DNA of 60,000 nucleotides from Membranipora membranacea (GCA_914767715.1 OU612065.1:30010001-30070000); one strand, 5' to 3'; shown: positions 1 to 10,416, counted from the stretch's first letter. Notes: generated by a model from the sequence alone, not told the origin. Made by a program: numbers and translations.

Positions 1-4
1 TCTT

Positions 5-158
5 CTAGAGGCAAGTATCAACCGTAAGAGCATGTTACATATTATAAACAATGGTATAAAACAGCCAGGTTCTGGATCAGGTTTATCCAAATATCAGACT
101 GCTTTAAACTATTTGTTGTAATATGTAACGTGCTGTTACCGTTGATACTTGCTCCTAG
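5..158. mobile_element. Short foldback element (MITE-like)
   Basis: The two ends are inverted copies of each other: CTAGAGGCAAGTATCAAC at the left and GTTGATACTTGC-TCCTAG at the right. The match continues inward through the GTTACATATTA / TAATATGTAAC pair, giving arms of roughly 40 nt around a 60-nt centre. There is no coding capacity, so this is a non-autonomous foldback element. It lies upstream of the first recognisable PARP exon, probably in an intron. No clear target duplication was seen. Confidence 0.6.
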
Positions 159-340
159 AGACCGAGATATTCTTGCATTTGTAATGTATGTTTCAACATG
201 TTTACATTTATATCGCAGGAGTTATAGTTTTCGAGATATTCATTCAATCAGATAACAAAAATTCAAAATGGTAACACACTGCTATGGTACTAATCTCATA
301 TAACATAACACATTATCTAAGAGATTTGATGTCATTGTAG

Positions 341-3300
341 AGTGCGCTAAACTAAGATGTGGTGACATATCAATTATGCTTATCAATGGAAATCTCTGTG
401 AATTGGAGGTAATGTGTTTTTGGTTTTGGTTTCACTTCACTGATTATGGATCGCCAGAGTAGGGGTTGATATTGAATGCCACATGAACCGACATGACCTG
501 TACCTTGTGTGTTATTTTGTTGGACTGGCTAGCATTGATAATGAAGTGATTACAACCATGTCCTCTAAGCAACCATTTTGTGTCTGCTTTTTTGTTGAGA
601 CTTTGCAACTTTTAGTGACAATTCTTTCACCAAGTAATTTGATTTGTGATTGCTGAAAACTGCATGGATTCATACAGGCCTATATTATATTTGCCTCTGA
701 CATGTATTCAGTTTTTACACTACAGTTTGAGACCTTTTTATACAACAGCACGTAATTAGCATGTCATGCAAAAAAAACAAGTCATCCCTTCACAAGCCGC
801 TAATATATGCTCTTGTCTGTTTTACAGTGTGATGTGATTGTAAACGCATGTAAAGGAAATTTTGAAATGTCTTCTGATGCATTGTGGGCAGCAGTGATTC
901 AGAAGTTTGCATCGGAGCCACAATCTTCATATAGTGATATATCTGAAAAAATTCAACAGTCTCAAGGTTTTAGTTTGTCATGTAAAGTTGTCATGAGTGG
1001 GTGTTGTATGGCAGGTGACAGCACCTCGATTCATGACGTGAGTAAACCACAGCGGATATTATATCACCGTCCCTCTCTCTTATTCTATATGTTTTTTATG
1101 AGTGGATGAAATTACAAGTAATATATTATTATGAGACCGGGGGAAGGCTCAACTGATTGCGGGATTTGATCAGCAACCAAGTATCAGTTTTCAGCAATTT
1201 ATTTTCCATAACACTGTCCGAAGATGATTAAAGTGTGTCATTTTATTTCAAGGGTATCATGAAAATGGCTGAGCGGTGTCTTTCCAAAGCAGCAGATCGG
1301 AACTTTGCCTCAATAGCTTTTCCTGCATTTGTTACAGGCCTTTTAAGTTATGATGTCAGAGACGTCTACACAGCCTTGATTGATGCAGTCAAAAGCCATC
1401 AGTGTACACATGTGCTCTCTTCGATTCAGGAAGTTTTTATTGTAGTATATGACAATGATAGCACTAAGGAACAGGTAACACCTCTGATACAGTCTAATCT
1501 GTATAGTGTCGTAACAACATACTTTGCAAACAATGTTGAGTAATATAATCTCGCTTCTGTTTTAAATTCATGTAGTCCAGTGTCCGTCTGTATTTATCAA
1601 TGTTTGAAGGTTTTGCTTAAGAGAAGAATGTGGTTGCACTGTTCAATTGTGTTAAAAACTGAATGTAAACATGGGTAATTTTCCATATTTATAACAAAAG
1701 CGCATTACAGTGCCGCAAATATTTACCCATTTTTTGCAGCTTGCAATTGACTGTTTTGGCCTGTCTGAAGCTATTTCAAAACTTGAGACTGCTATTGTGG
1801 CACCCTCCGGTAAGTATGATGCATCAATCGAGGTATATTTATTTTCAAACTACTTGAATATCGCTACCAAGATAGTTTACTTGCACTTCGCAAATGATAA
1901 GATAATAGGGGTGAGGGTAGACAAAGGGTTAATTCAATGACAGTCATAGTGCCTGCAGTTTATGATTCGCTGGGGCAAATTGTCAATCTGGATACCTGCC
2001 AATCTTTACAGTAGTTTGTCATGACGACATACCTACCTGTGGTGAGCCATCATTCATTATGTATTCAACCTGACTGACTGACTGACTTCCAACTTTTATG
2101 AAATGTCCAATTTTCCAGCCATACATCATATGGTTGTCATTTTTGGCTTGGTTACATAGGCTATGAGTTATCAAGGTTTTTAAATGAGTAATATCATATG
2201 GATTTAGCATCGGATATTAAAAAAAAGTTGCAAATCAGTCTTTAGGTTAAATACAGAATGAATTATGGTCTATCATAGGTAGGTATGTATGCATGACAAA
2301 TTGCCATTGTAAAATAGAGATAATGAGTTATTCACATCCAGCTGTGCTGTTGTGGGATTCCGGGTTATGGAGTCACCACATTAACTCTCCGCTACTGAGA
2401 TCTGTGCTCACTAGCTCGTTATGATGATTCTCACTATGTGACACTGACTTATTTGCATAATTGTGATCTCATTTATTTCGAGATCAGACACTTGACTCAA
2501 GAGCATGCCTTTTAATTCTTATCAAGTTTGACATCAAACACAATTCAACTTAACAATGCACGTCTTATTTCTACAAGTCATACATTCTAGTCAATGATGC
2601 CATGCATGCTGGATTTAATTCATTTAACTCAATTAGTTGATGGTATAGATAATCCAACCAAATGTTATACTGTGTCATTATTAAATAATAAGGCAAGTTC
2701 TATTTCCCTATAAATATCACTAACGTACAATAAATGAAAATATTATGATAATAACTCGTAGAACTTTCATGTTTAAAAAAACTGACCTGTCTCCAAATGA
2801 AGTTGCAAACAAAGAGCGCTGCTTGTCGACCAGAGGGTCGCCAAACAGATCATGAATTTCATTGGTGAACCATGCTCTTATATAGCATGGTTCCAGACAC
2901 ATTAAAAAAACTGCTGACGTCAATAAGCAAAAAAACAAGATTTAAACACAATTTTCAATTACCGCAAAAATAGGGTTGATCGGCCGCGAGAGTGGGATGA
3001 TCCAGGGTTGATCGGCCGCAAGTGTGGGTTGATCTGCCACAAGAGTTGGTTGGTGTAAGTCAGACATCATGCTAATTCTGAATTGTCTCTGTTGGTGCCA
3101 CCTTTACTGCATTGTCATGGTTGTCACGGTTCAGGCGTTAGGGTGGCACCGGTATTAAGAATAGAATTTAGATTTGCATATATTTGCATGTCCCCGATTC
3201 GAGGTGAGATGCACTGGCTGGTAACTGCGTGTCCTCAAGTCGAGGTTTGAGTGTACTGATGATGATGCTGGCTCAGATATTGGATGTTCTTATTGTGTCT

Positions 3301-5080
3301 GATGTTGATATAGAAATTCTCCTGTTTTCTGCTGTAGATGCGACATATGCAACCCCCTGGTTGCAATCGTCCTCGATTGCTATGACAATCCTTTGATCTG
3401 ATGTGTGGATGCGAAATCTGCACCCCCCTGGTTGCAATCGTCCTCGATTGCCATCACATTATCTGGCATCTAGATGCAACACTGTGTGAATCAAAAACCA
3501 TAGCACTATAGCTATAAAGTGTCCCCCCTGTATATCCTTACACTGAGATAATAATAATTATTATGAGCTTTGACGCAACCCTGATTCTTCTGTGAAAGTG
3601 CATCACTTTTGACAGAGGTCAAACAAATTGTTAGTGGGTATAAGGCTCATGTATGCATGTATGTAGCATAACACAGATTTCAGTTAAACGCATGATGTCA
3701 GGTCAACGTAATAGCATATAAGTTTTGATATCGCTCAACCGATATGTAGACAAGACAGAAATATGTCAACTTTTAAATTTTGATTAAAGATTACCCAATC
3801 ACGTGGACTGGAGATCCAACTCAGTACAGTGAAGTGATCCTATCATCACATTCTACCGAGTTTGCACTAGTTAGATATGGTTTATCGAATCCCTGAATTG
3901 GTTAGCAGGCCAGGTCACAGTCAAACAGGTAAGCTTCAGAACTTACATCATCATCTTGAAATATTTTTATATAATACACGCAAATTTTGTTAAATATTTT
4001 GGTTTTGATCTCATTTGCGATTTTTTTCATTTTTCCTCACTCCTCAAATCTCATTTGAGATAATGGAAAACTGACAAGTATAGTAAGAACTAATTGCTGC
4101 AATATTCTGGGAGTCAGGCCAGCTACTGAATGCTATGTATACATACACCCTGAATTATGATTGCTCTCAATAATACTGTATCAAAACTTGGTCTGCTAAT
4201 GTTCCATTGATGATTCTTAAGTCTCTTGTTCACTACACTGTTTCTTTGTCTCTGCTGTCAAGTCGTAATTAAAGTAAACTGCTAGTTTATGTTTTGATAA
4301 ACTTGCCTAGTTTCATCAGCCCACCTGTTTGGTGGCAAAACTCAGCGGTTTATATTGAACTTTCATATTTTCAGATCACTAGAATTCAAAATCCTGTAGC
4401 CTATGGCCAGTATAGCATTCATAAGCACTTTGTGGAAACAAAACTACAGGACCGTCACCGAGGTGATTTAATCATGGAGAGAGAGCTGTGGCATGGGACA
4501 AGTGGAGATAATGTGGGGGAAGATAACTAAAACAAGATTTGACAGATCGAGAACAGGTAATTTCTATACCTATTATTAAACAAGCCTTAACAGGCCAGTG
4601 ATACCTACATTCATTACATAACCATCCACTCCTGATCATTCTGAGTCCCAATTGACAATTGACACAAAATTTATATTCCAAATAATTTGTGTGCATTAGA
4701 AAATTCGCTTGTGAAAAGAAGCTACAGAAAATAACTGACAATAGCGATTGAACTAGCTGCTTACAATTTGTTGTACTCCTTTGTTCAAAGGTCGCAAAAT
4801 GTTTGGCTGTGGAGCATATTTTGCTAAGACTGCCCAGTATTCCCATCCTTACACAACTGCAAACTATGGTGCTGACCGACACATGATGCTGGTATCAGTG
4901 ATAACAGGTGACTACTGCTTAGGGACACAGAACATGAAAACATTACCGTATATACCAGGATCAACCACAGAACAGTACGACTCGGCTACAAATAGTCTAG
5001 ATAACCCAACACTGTTTGTAGTATTCCATGATACAGCGGCTTATCCACAGTATGTTATCAAATACTCTACAGCACGATAA
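341..5080 (+). CDS. Macro-domain PARP (PARP14/15-like mono-ADP-ribosyltransferase), 5' end outside view, two frame breaks
   Basis: Seven exons can be chained by GT-AG sites and phase: 341-408, 828-1037, 1253-1474, 1740-1809, 3790-3928, 4375-4556 and 4791-5080 (stop TAA). The first three exons give a macro domain: GDISIML, then DVIVNA, then IAFPAFVTG. The last three give a PARP catalytic domain: PITWTGDP, RIQNP, ELWHGTSGDNV, YFAKTAQYS, YDS, and a final YPQYVIKY strand. The family transfers or reads ADP-ribose. His (WHGT) and Tyr (YFA) of the catalytic triad are present. The glutamate needed for chain elongation appears replaced by a hydrophobic residue, as in mono-transferases. No WWE domain is needed to join the exons. 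One base seems missing near 3879-3883 (GGTTT) and one extra in the GGGGG run at 4515-4519. With both allowed for, the total length is an exact multiple of three (about 392 residues). The gene starts upstream of 341. The breaks may be assembly errors or signs of a pseudogene. Confidence 0.85.
2004..2310. mobile_element. MITE with long imperfect inverted repeats, in a PARP intron
   Basis: The left end TTTGTCATG..ACATACCTACCT is repeated inverted at the right as AGGTAGGTATGT..CATGACAAA. Pairing continues inward for about 80 nt, through CATTCATTATG / AATTCATTCTG and AACTTTT / AAAAGTT. It sits in the 2-kb intron between exons 1740-1809 and 3790-3928 and has no ORF of its own. Edges are uncertain by about 10 nt. 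Confidence 0.6.
2971..3050. repeat. Short tandem repeat with GGTTGATCGGCCGC core
   Basis: The core GGGTTGATCGGCCGC occurs twice and a third, diverged copy (GGGTTGATCTGCCAC) follows, spaced about 30 nt apart, in the large PARP intron. No coding role seen. Confidence 0.6.
3352..3452. repeat. Direct repeat, two copies about 72 nt apart
   Basis: CCCCCTGGTTGCAATCGTCC followed by TCGATTGC occurs twice in the large PARP intron, separated by unrelated sequence. This looks like the remnant of a local duplication. The rest of the intron between 2310 and 3789 shows nothing else recognisable. Confidence 0.6.
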
Positions 5081-5401
5081 GCTGGCCCATGGAATGAAAT
5101 GTCAACAATTCCTCTATTGGAAGAAGTGAGGCAACCTGGTATTTAGTTACAGAAATTTAAAACTAGATTGAATTTGATCATATTTATTGATTGCTGAAAT
5201 AACTCCCTGGGTACAATTTTATAGTTTGATCATTGGAAAGTAATTTAAAAACAGTAACAGTTACTTTATCTCAGTCAGGTTTTAACCCACTAGGTTTTAA
5301 TCCCATGTACTGGGCACTGGGTATGAAAGCCATCATTCGAGAGGACCACGCCTTTCTTGGAAGGCAGCCAAACTTACCATCAGTCTCAAAACTAAATGCA
5401 A
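5081..5401 (+). other. PARP 3' flank up to the Polinton target site
   Basis: This interval runs from the PARP stop to the 6-bp target duplication of the Polinton. No further exon or RNA gene was seen. It is the probable 3' UTR and downstream flank, so the element inserted only 327 nt beyond the PARP stop codon. Confidence 0.5.
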
Positions 5402-5407
5402 CATGAT

Positions 5408-5537
5408 AGTAGTAAAAGTGGGAGCAGGTCGTTAGCCCGAACCCATTGAAACGAATGAGCGGCTCGATCCCTTTTGTAACGTTCCTGGTGGAACGACTAC
5501 TCATATTGTATGGGAGTTGTCAATTTCTACCCTATCA
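5408..5537 (+). repeat. Left terminal inverted repeat of the Polinton
   Basis: A 130-bp repeat matching the reverse complement of 22995-23124 with two mismatches (GCGGCTCG versus GCGACTCG, and CTACCCT versus CTACTCT). The match stops abruptly after 5537. The outermost AGT is the conserved Polinton end. Confidence 0.97.
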
Positions 5538-5613
5538 CAATAATAAGATACATACTTAATCTATGGATATTTTCAGTACTTGTTATTTGCATTTATGTCG
5601 CATTAGAAGTAAC

Positions 5614-5934
5614 ATGGTGGATGCTAGGCTAGAGCGTAATATTCATGTCTTAAGAGACCTGCATAGGAGCAGAGGAGCAAACCGCAAGCGCATACTTCAG
5701 AATCTGGGTGATGACACAGTTGATGCCTTGAGCGACTGTGCATGTAATATAAGGAATGGTAATGTTCCACTTACGACACACCAATTCAGGGCACTGAAGC
5801 CATATCACAAACATTTGAAACAGCTAAGCAAAAAGTCATTATCTCGCAAGAGCAGAAGGAAGACATTAATGAAAGGAGGATTTATTGGGCTTTTACTAAA
5901 ACCACTTGTTAAAGTGTTACTAGGAGGAATGTAA
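5614..5934 (+). CDS. Small basic Polinton protein, function unknown
   Basis: About 106 residues if translation starts at the ATG at 5614 (MVDARLERN); an upstream in-frame ATG at 5563 would add 17. The protein is rich in Lys and Arg. It has a central LSDCACNIRNGNVPL stretch, a KKSLSRKSRRK basic patch, then GGFIGLLLKPLVKVLLGGM, a hydrophobic glycine-containing tail. Short proteins of this layout (basic middle, GGF..LL.P tail) recur near one end of Polintons and adintoviruses, by recollection of the family; their role is not established. It is the first gene inside the left repeat and is followed four bases later by the next ORF, suggesting co-expression. Nucleic-acid or membrane contact is conceivable but not shown. 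Confidence 0.7.
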   Translation: MVDARLERNIHVLRDLHRSRGANRKRILQNLGDDTVDALSDCACNIRNGNVPLTTHQFRALKPYHKHLKQLSKKSLSRKSRRKTLMKGGFIGLLLKPLVKVLLGGM

Positions 5935-5938
5935 GGAG

Positions 5939-6766
5939 ATGTCTTCATTGAAAAAGTATTTCCTAATCGAACCAGAAAGGTATAATGAATTGGTCAGTCA
6001 CTCCAAGTCTAGAACTGATTTGTTGACACACCCGAATGTCAAGGTTTTGAAAGAAATAAATACAAAGATTGATGATATTCTCAAGGAACCAACAACTTCA
6101 GATGTGGAAAAGCTTGACGAGTACAACTCTAATCTAGATAGATACAAAAGGAATTTCCGAAATGCTATTGAAACTTCAAGAAAGGATGCATTCTTGACTG
6201 ACCCTACACCAAGAGAAAGTAATTTGCAAACACTTAAGCTACCAACTCAATCTGTCTCCGATTCAAACTCTAATGCTCATCCCAGCAATTCATCCACAAA
6301 CACTTCAACACCAACACTGGAAAAAGCATCAAAAAAAAACATTTTTACTGAAACATTAAAAACTGTTCCAAAATCTTATCAGTCTAGCGCTGTCAGACTT
6401 TCTAAATTCATTAACTCATCAAAGGATTTCACTATGACTACCCCAGGAGTGTTGAAATACAAGGGTAATGAATGGAATATATCAGATGCTGAGGAATTGT
6501 TTAAGAGTGCGGTAACTTATAGGAACATTTTTGGAAAGCAGAGGGAGACAGTTAATAATTTCGTCGCGGCATTAGCAGAAGCAGGATTCCCTACCTCCTC
6601 ATTACCCTATACCCGTAAGTTAAAAGCTCTAGATAAGAAACGAGTGATTGTTGATAAACTTCCATCTCCATCATGGAAACAGCTAAAGCGAAAAGACAAA
6701 AACAAAGGATTAAAAAGTACACCAACAGGAACAAAACCAATAAAGTGGGAAAAGTTCGACAGCTGA
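5939..6766 (+). CDS. Polinton hypothetical protein with Ser/Thr-rich linker
   Basis: A 275-residue protein. The N-terminal part (about 1-85) is charged and predicted helical. A low-complexity linker rich in Ser, Asn, Thr and Pro follows (about 95-125), then a C-terminal module (about 145-225) with the sequence LSKFINSS...GVLKYKGNEW and a FVAALAEAGFP segment. This C-terminal pattern (short strand, glycine turn, helices before a small tail) is one I associate with uncharacterised Polinton proteins encoded beside the integrase. It sits between the small basic protein and the integrase, with only eight bases to the preferred integrase start. The lysine-rich end (KRKDKNKG) may bind nucleic acid. 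No enzymatic motif was seen. Confidence 0.7.
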   Translation: MSSLKKYFLIEPERYNELVSHSKSRTDLLTHPNVKVLKEINTKIDDILKEPTTSDVEKLDEYNSNLDRYKRNFRNAIETSRKDAFLTDPTPRESNLQTLKLPTQSVSDSNSNAHPSNSSTNTSTPTLEKASKKNIFTETLKTVPKSYQSSAVRLSKFINSSKDFTMTTPGVLKYKGNEWNISDAEELFKSAVTYRNIFGKQRETVNNFVAALAEAGFPTSSLPYTRKLKALDKKRVIVDKLPSPSWKQLKRKDKNKGLKSTPTGTKPIKWEKFDS

Positions 6767-6774
6767 GCAATCAA

Positions 6775-7833
6775 ATGTCTCAAAAGCTTACACAATTGTA
6801 CTATAAACCTTCCCTCCCATCATCTCTTGGAGGGCAACAACACCTTCATGACAAAGCAGCTGATATTCCACAGCAGATGATAAAGGAGTGGTTGTCAACA
6901 CAAGATGCATATACTTTGCATAAAACAGCGCGCAAAAATTTTTTGAGACGACCAACAATTGTGAGTGGGGCAAACGTTCAATACCAAGCTGACTTGGTAG
7001 ATATGCGCAAATATTCACCTCACAACTCCGGTTATAATTATATCCTCACATTGATTGATGTGTTTACGAAGTTTGGTTGGTGTGTTCCTCTTAAAACGAA
7101 ACAAGGGAAAGAAATAAGTGCAGAATTGGGAAAGATTTTATCCACTTCACCATGCAAGGATTTGCAGACTGATAAAGGAAAAGAGTTTTACAACTCATCG
7201 GTCAAAACTCTGCTGAAAAAGCTTCAAATAAGGCACTTTTCTACCGAAAATGATGATATTAAAGCGTCAATTGTGGAGCGTTTCAATCGTACTATTCAAT
7301 CTAAGCTCCATCGTTGGTTTACATATACTAACACATATGGATGGACCCAAGTGATAGATGATATAACGAAAGGGTATAATGCCACCAAACACTCTGCGAC
7401 CAAGGTTCCTCCCAAAGATGCAGCAAAAGCCAACCAAGAAGATATATGGCTCAACCTTCACTTCCGAGAGAGTCTCCAGAAACACAAAAAGAATGACATT
7501 AACATAAATGACCCTGTGAGAATAAGCAAGTATAAGCATGTTTTTGCAAAAGGATATGACCAAAACTGGTCAAGTGAGGTATTTTTTGTTGACAAAATCG
7601 AAAAGACATTTCCAATAACATACAGGTTGCGAGATCAAAAAGAAGAAAAGATTCATGGAACATATTATGCAAACGAATTACAGAAGGTCTCTTTGCCAAA
7701 GACATTCATTATCGAGGATATTATACAAGAAAGAGGAAATAAGCGTAATAAGGAATACTTTGTGACATATAGAGGCTACCCTAGCAAATTTAATGAATGG
7801 ATTAGTGCTGAACAATTAATAAAATTGCGATAA
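6775..7833 (+). CDS. Polinton integrase (retroviral-type, DDE) with C-terminal chromodomain
   Basis: The product inserts the linear element into host DNA. Counting from the ATG at 6775 (MSQKLTQLYY), the catalytic acids are D73 (QADLVDM), D133 (QTDKGKEF) and E168 (SIVERFN), the standard DDE layout. The N-terminal YYKPSLPSSLGG and EWLSTQDAYTLHK segments are typical of Polinton integrases. The last 40 residues (IIEDIIQER...YFVTYRGYPSKFNEWI) form a chromodomain with aromatic positions kept, suggesting targeting to methylated-histone chromatin. An in-frame ATG at 6673 would overlap the preceding gene by 94 nt; 6775 is preferred because family homology begins there. The predicted length of 352 residues is normal. 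Confidence 0.95.
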   Translation: MSQKLTQLYYKPSLPSSLGGQQHLHDKAADIPQQMIKEWLSTQDAYTLHKTARKNFLRRPTIVSGANVQYQADLVDMRKYSPHNSGYNYILTLIDVFTKFGWCVPLKTKQGKEISAELGKILSTSPCKDLQTDKGKEFYNSSVKTLLKKLQIRHFSTENDDIKASIVERFNRTIQSKLHRWFTYTNTYGWTQVIDDITKGYNATKHSATKVPPKDAAKANQEDIWLNLHFRESLQKHKKNDININDPVRISKYKHVFAKGYDQNWSSEVFFVDKIEKTFPITYRLRDQKEEKIHGTYYANELQKVSLPKTFIIEDIIQERGNKRNKEYFVTYRGYPSKFNEWISAEQLIKLR

Positions 7834-7880
7834 ATAATTTTGTCTCCTCACTTACTGTCTCTACGCACTCCAGGGCAGTC

Positions 7881-8636
7881 ATGAGCAATTCATTTTATGT
7901 AGTTCTGCCATCAAATGCATCTTTAAAATTTTTTCCAGATAATAAACTTCATTCATATAAGACTAAAATCCCAAAACTTCCAATTCATGATGGTGCCTGG
8001 GAGGTGGGAATGACAGAAATTCAGTTTCCTGCCAGATGGCCAAATGTCATGAATGCAAAGGTTTGGATTAAATTCTCCAACGGAACAATGACTGAGTTCA
8101 GTTTGCACGATGGGTTTTACCCCTCTGTTGAAAAGCTGGTCTCCGAAATAACAAAGGTCATCAGCAATGCTGGGTGCACGGGTAATTTAAGTATATACTA
8201 TGACGAGCTTCGTGATAGAACAGCTATAACAGTGAAGGGTAATGAAGTAGCCGGTGTGACTTTCACAGAAAACCTAATACAGATCATGGGTTTTAACAAA
8301 AACCATGGCGAGTTATTTCTAAATGGAGTTCATTGGTCAGGCGCAGCTAGCGATATCAATGATGGTTTGGTTGGGCTATTTGTGTACACAGATATTGTTC
8401 AGCGTAGATTGGTTGGAGACGTAATGGTGCCATTGCTCAGAGTTGTACCGGCTGAGCCATCTCGCCAAAGCTCAACATTTAAGTGGGTTACTTTTCAAGA
8501 CGTGCAATATGTTCCAGTTGCCTCCACACATACAGACACAGTGGAGGTGAATATAAGGCGAGACGATGGAAGAATAATTGCATTTGAGAAAGGAAAGACA
8601 AACGTGACGCTACATTTCCGGAAAGTCAAACCATGA
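7881..8636 (+). CDS. Minor capsid (penton, single jelly-roll) protein
   Basis: A 251-residue protein with the signature start of Polinton pentons: FYVVLPSNASLKFFPDN, then GAWEVGMTEIQFPARWPNV. In the family this protein forms the vertices of the icosahedral shell beside the double jelly-roll hexon. The remainder alternates strands and loops as expected for a jelly roll, with no signal peptide or transmembrane helix. Its last codons overlap the next ORF by four bases (ATGA), pointing to coupled expression of a virion gene block. Assignment rests on the N-terminal pattern, length and position between integrase and major capsid. Confidence 0.88.
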   Translation: MSNSFYVVLPSNASLKFFPDNKLHSYKTKIPKLPIHDGAWEVGMTEIQFPARWPNVMNAKVWIKFSNGTMTEFSLHDGFYPSVEKLVSEITKVISNAGCTGNLSIYYDELRDRTAITVKGNEVAGVTFTENLIQIMGFNKNHGELFLNGVHWSGAASDINDGLVGLFVYTDIVQRRLVGDVMVPLLRVVPAEPSRQSSTFKWVTFQDVQYVPVASTHTDTVEVNIRRDDGRIIAFEKGKTNVTLHFRKVKP

Positions 8637-9061
8637 GTAGATCATATAGCTTTGATACCCCATCAAACATATTACATAAACATTACAAAGGAAATGCGTA
8701 CCAACAAGGTGGCTTTATACCTGTATTTCACGGTGCAACAAGACAGCGTGGCTATGGGTTAGGAGGTGTCTTCACGCGTATTTTTAGAAGTTTTGCGCCA
8801 ACTCTCAAAACTGTAGCAAAGTCAGCTGGCAAGCAACTACTAAAGACAGGTGCTAACTTTGCTTCTGATTTGATTGATGGACAGAAACTTTCCACTGCTG
8901 CAGTCAAAAATTTGACCTTAGGTGGGAAGAAACTTATTAGAACTCTAACCTCAGACATAACTGGAGGCAAAAGGGGAGGAGTCAAGAGGAAACTGGCTGT
9001 GGGAGGTTTGAAGGGTAATAAAAAGCGACGGCTACAGAAGAAGCGCGACATTTTCTCATAG
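8633..9061 (+). CDS. Basic virion-type protein with GYGLGG..F motif
   Basis: A 142-residue, strongly basic protein. It contains GGFIPVFHGATRQRGYGLGG followed by an amphipathic stretch (VFTRIFRSFAPTLKTVAKSAGKQLLKTG) and ends in a Lys/Arg-rich tail (KRKLAVGGLKGNKKRRLQKK). Proteins with a glycine-rich GYGxGG..F core and basic tail sit between penton and major capsid genes in Polintons and adintoviruses. They have been compared with small adenovirus core or membrane-active proteins, a comparison from memory and not tested here. The ORF starts inside the end of the penton gene and stops six bases before the capsid ATG. Packing of DNA in the particle or membrane disruption are both plausible roles. 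Confidence 0.75.
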   Translation: MSRSYSFDTPSNILHKHYKGNAYQQGGFIPVFHGATRQRGYGLGGVFTRIFRSFAPTLKTVAKSAGKQLLKTGANFASDLIDGQKLSTAAVKNLTLGGKKLIRTLTSDITGGKRGGVKRKLAVGGLKGNKKRRLQKKRDIFS

Positions 9062-9066
9062 GCAAA

Positions 9067-10416
9067 ATGACAACAACAGGTGAATATCAAAAACTTGACA
9101 AACATGCTGTGGAAATTGCTATGGATGAATTACAGATCTTTGACAACATTCACGTCAACACAAATCTTAAGGAATCTGAGATCCATGAGATAACACCAGA
9201 GACGCATCCTCAAGGCTTAGAACCAGTGACATTCGAAATAACCGGATCCAATACTCACTACTATGATCTTGCAAACTCATTACTTCATCTTCAGATCATG
9301 ATTCAGAATTCAGATGGAACTAAATTGGATACTGATGGAACGAAAGTTGTTGTAACTCCATCACAGCAGATTTTTCATAGCTTGATTTCTAAGTTCTCTG
9401 TACTGCTTAATCACAAACAAGTTGAAGATAATGTACATTATGCACACAAAGCATTTCTTACCAACATTTTGAATCATGATGACGGAGCTAAGCACACTCA
9501 TTTGCGAACAGTTGGATGGATATCAGACGACATGGTTGAGGAGCATTCTGAGCAATTAACTGGTACTCAAGACGCAAAAATGAAAGCAAGGGCTGCAAAG
9601 CTAGCGGGAAGTCCAGTACTAGACCTCATTGGAAGATTGAACTCCCCGATTTTCATGCAAAAAAAGTATATGTTGCCAGGGGTTTCAATGAGGTTTGAAT
9701 TGCAATTTAACAGCCCACAATTTGTCCTACAACATATTAAAGGTGTTACGGATCCGTATGATTACAAAATTGAGATTGTTAAGGCATCAATGCTGATGAG
9801 AAGATTAGAAGTGCATCCGTCTGTCAGCATCTCACATATTGAGACTCTGCTTAAAACACCAGCCAAGTATGTAATGAATGGGTCGGATGTCAAGTTCTTT
9901 ACGATCTCACCAGGAAGAGGAAGTGAAACAATTACGGTATTATCAAACCAACAGGAGCCCAAACTGATCATTTTTGGTATGGTAAAGCACTCTGCCAAGA
10001 ATGGGTCCTACAACCACTCCCCATTTAAGTTTGAACCATTTCACCTATCATCCATCAATGTTATGGTTAACAACAACTATGCGCTGAAGAAACCACTAGT
10101 AGTTGACTTTGAAAAGAATATCTATATGAGAGCTTATCATAATCTTCAAACAGTGTGTGAGAAAACCTTCACAGAGCAAGGTAACGGGATAACACCAGAA
10201 CATTTTAAGAGCAGCCTTTGTCTCTATGCTTTTGATTTGACAAGCGATTGGTGTCATGGTGAAGGGACCCATCTGCAGCGCATAAGTGACACAAAAGTAG
10301 AACTTACTTTCTCCCAACCACTGAATGAGACTGTCAATTTGATGGTTTACTATGAGTATGACGAATTACTGAATATTGATGAATTGAGGAATGCAAGTTT
10401 GGCATCGGTATCATGA
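9067..10416 (+). CDS. Major capsid protein (double jelly-roll hexon)
   Basis: A 449-residue protein that would build the icosahedral shell as trimers. Supporting features are length, position between penton-type and protease genes, and recognisable Polinton capsid segments: PVTFEITGSNTHYYDLANSLL near residue 55, PSQQIFHSLISKFSVLLN, and the C-terminal ..NLMVYYEYDELL. In Polintons the N-terminal phrase about being tied to a fixed state (ExxGSxxxYxDL) marks the first jelly roll. There is no signal peptide or membrane segment. The gene overlaps the protease ORF by four bases (ATGA). It appears intact, so the element could in principle form particles. Old and recent copies of this gene family are common in invertebrate genomes. 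Confidence 0.93.
   Translation: MTTTGEYQKLDKHAVEIAMDELQIFDNIHVNTNLKESEIHEITPETHPQGLEPVTFEITGSNTHYYDLANSLLHLQIMIQNSDGTKLDTDGTKVVVTPSQQIFHSLISKFSVLLNHKQVEDNVHYAHKAFLTNILNHDDGAKHTHLRTVGWISDDMVEEHSEQLTGTQDAKMKARAAKLAGSPVLDLIGRLNSPIFMQKKYMLPGVSMRFELQFNSPQFVLQHIKGVTDPYDYKIEIVKASMLMRRLEVHPSVSISHIETLLKTPAKYVMNGSDVKFFTISPGRGSETITVLSNQQEPKLIIFGMVKHSAKNGSYNHSPFKFEPFHLSSINVMVNNNYALKKPLVVDFEKNIYMRAYHNLQTVCEKTFTEQGNGITPEHFKSSLCLYAFDLTSDWCHGEGTHLQRISDTKVELTFSQPLNETVNLMVYYEYDELLNIDELRNASLASVS

Noticed and set aside
4472-4882. 136-codon ORF on the - strand over PARP exons
   Set aside because: It is the antisense shadow of two well-supported catalytic exons and an intron.
8752-9105. 117-codon - strand ORF over the basic virion protein and capsid start
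   Set aside because: Antisense shadow of two overlapping, well-placed Polinton genes.
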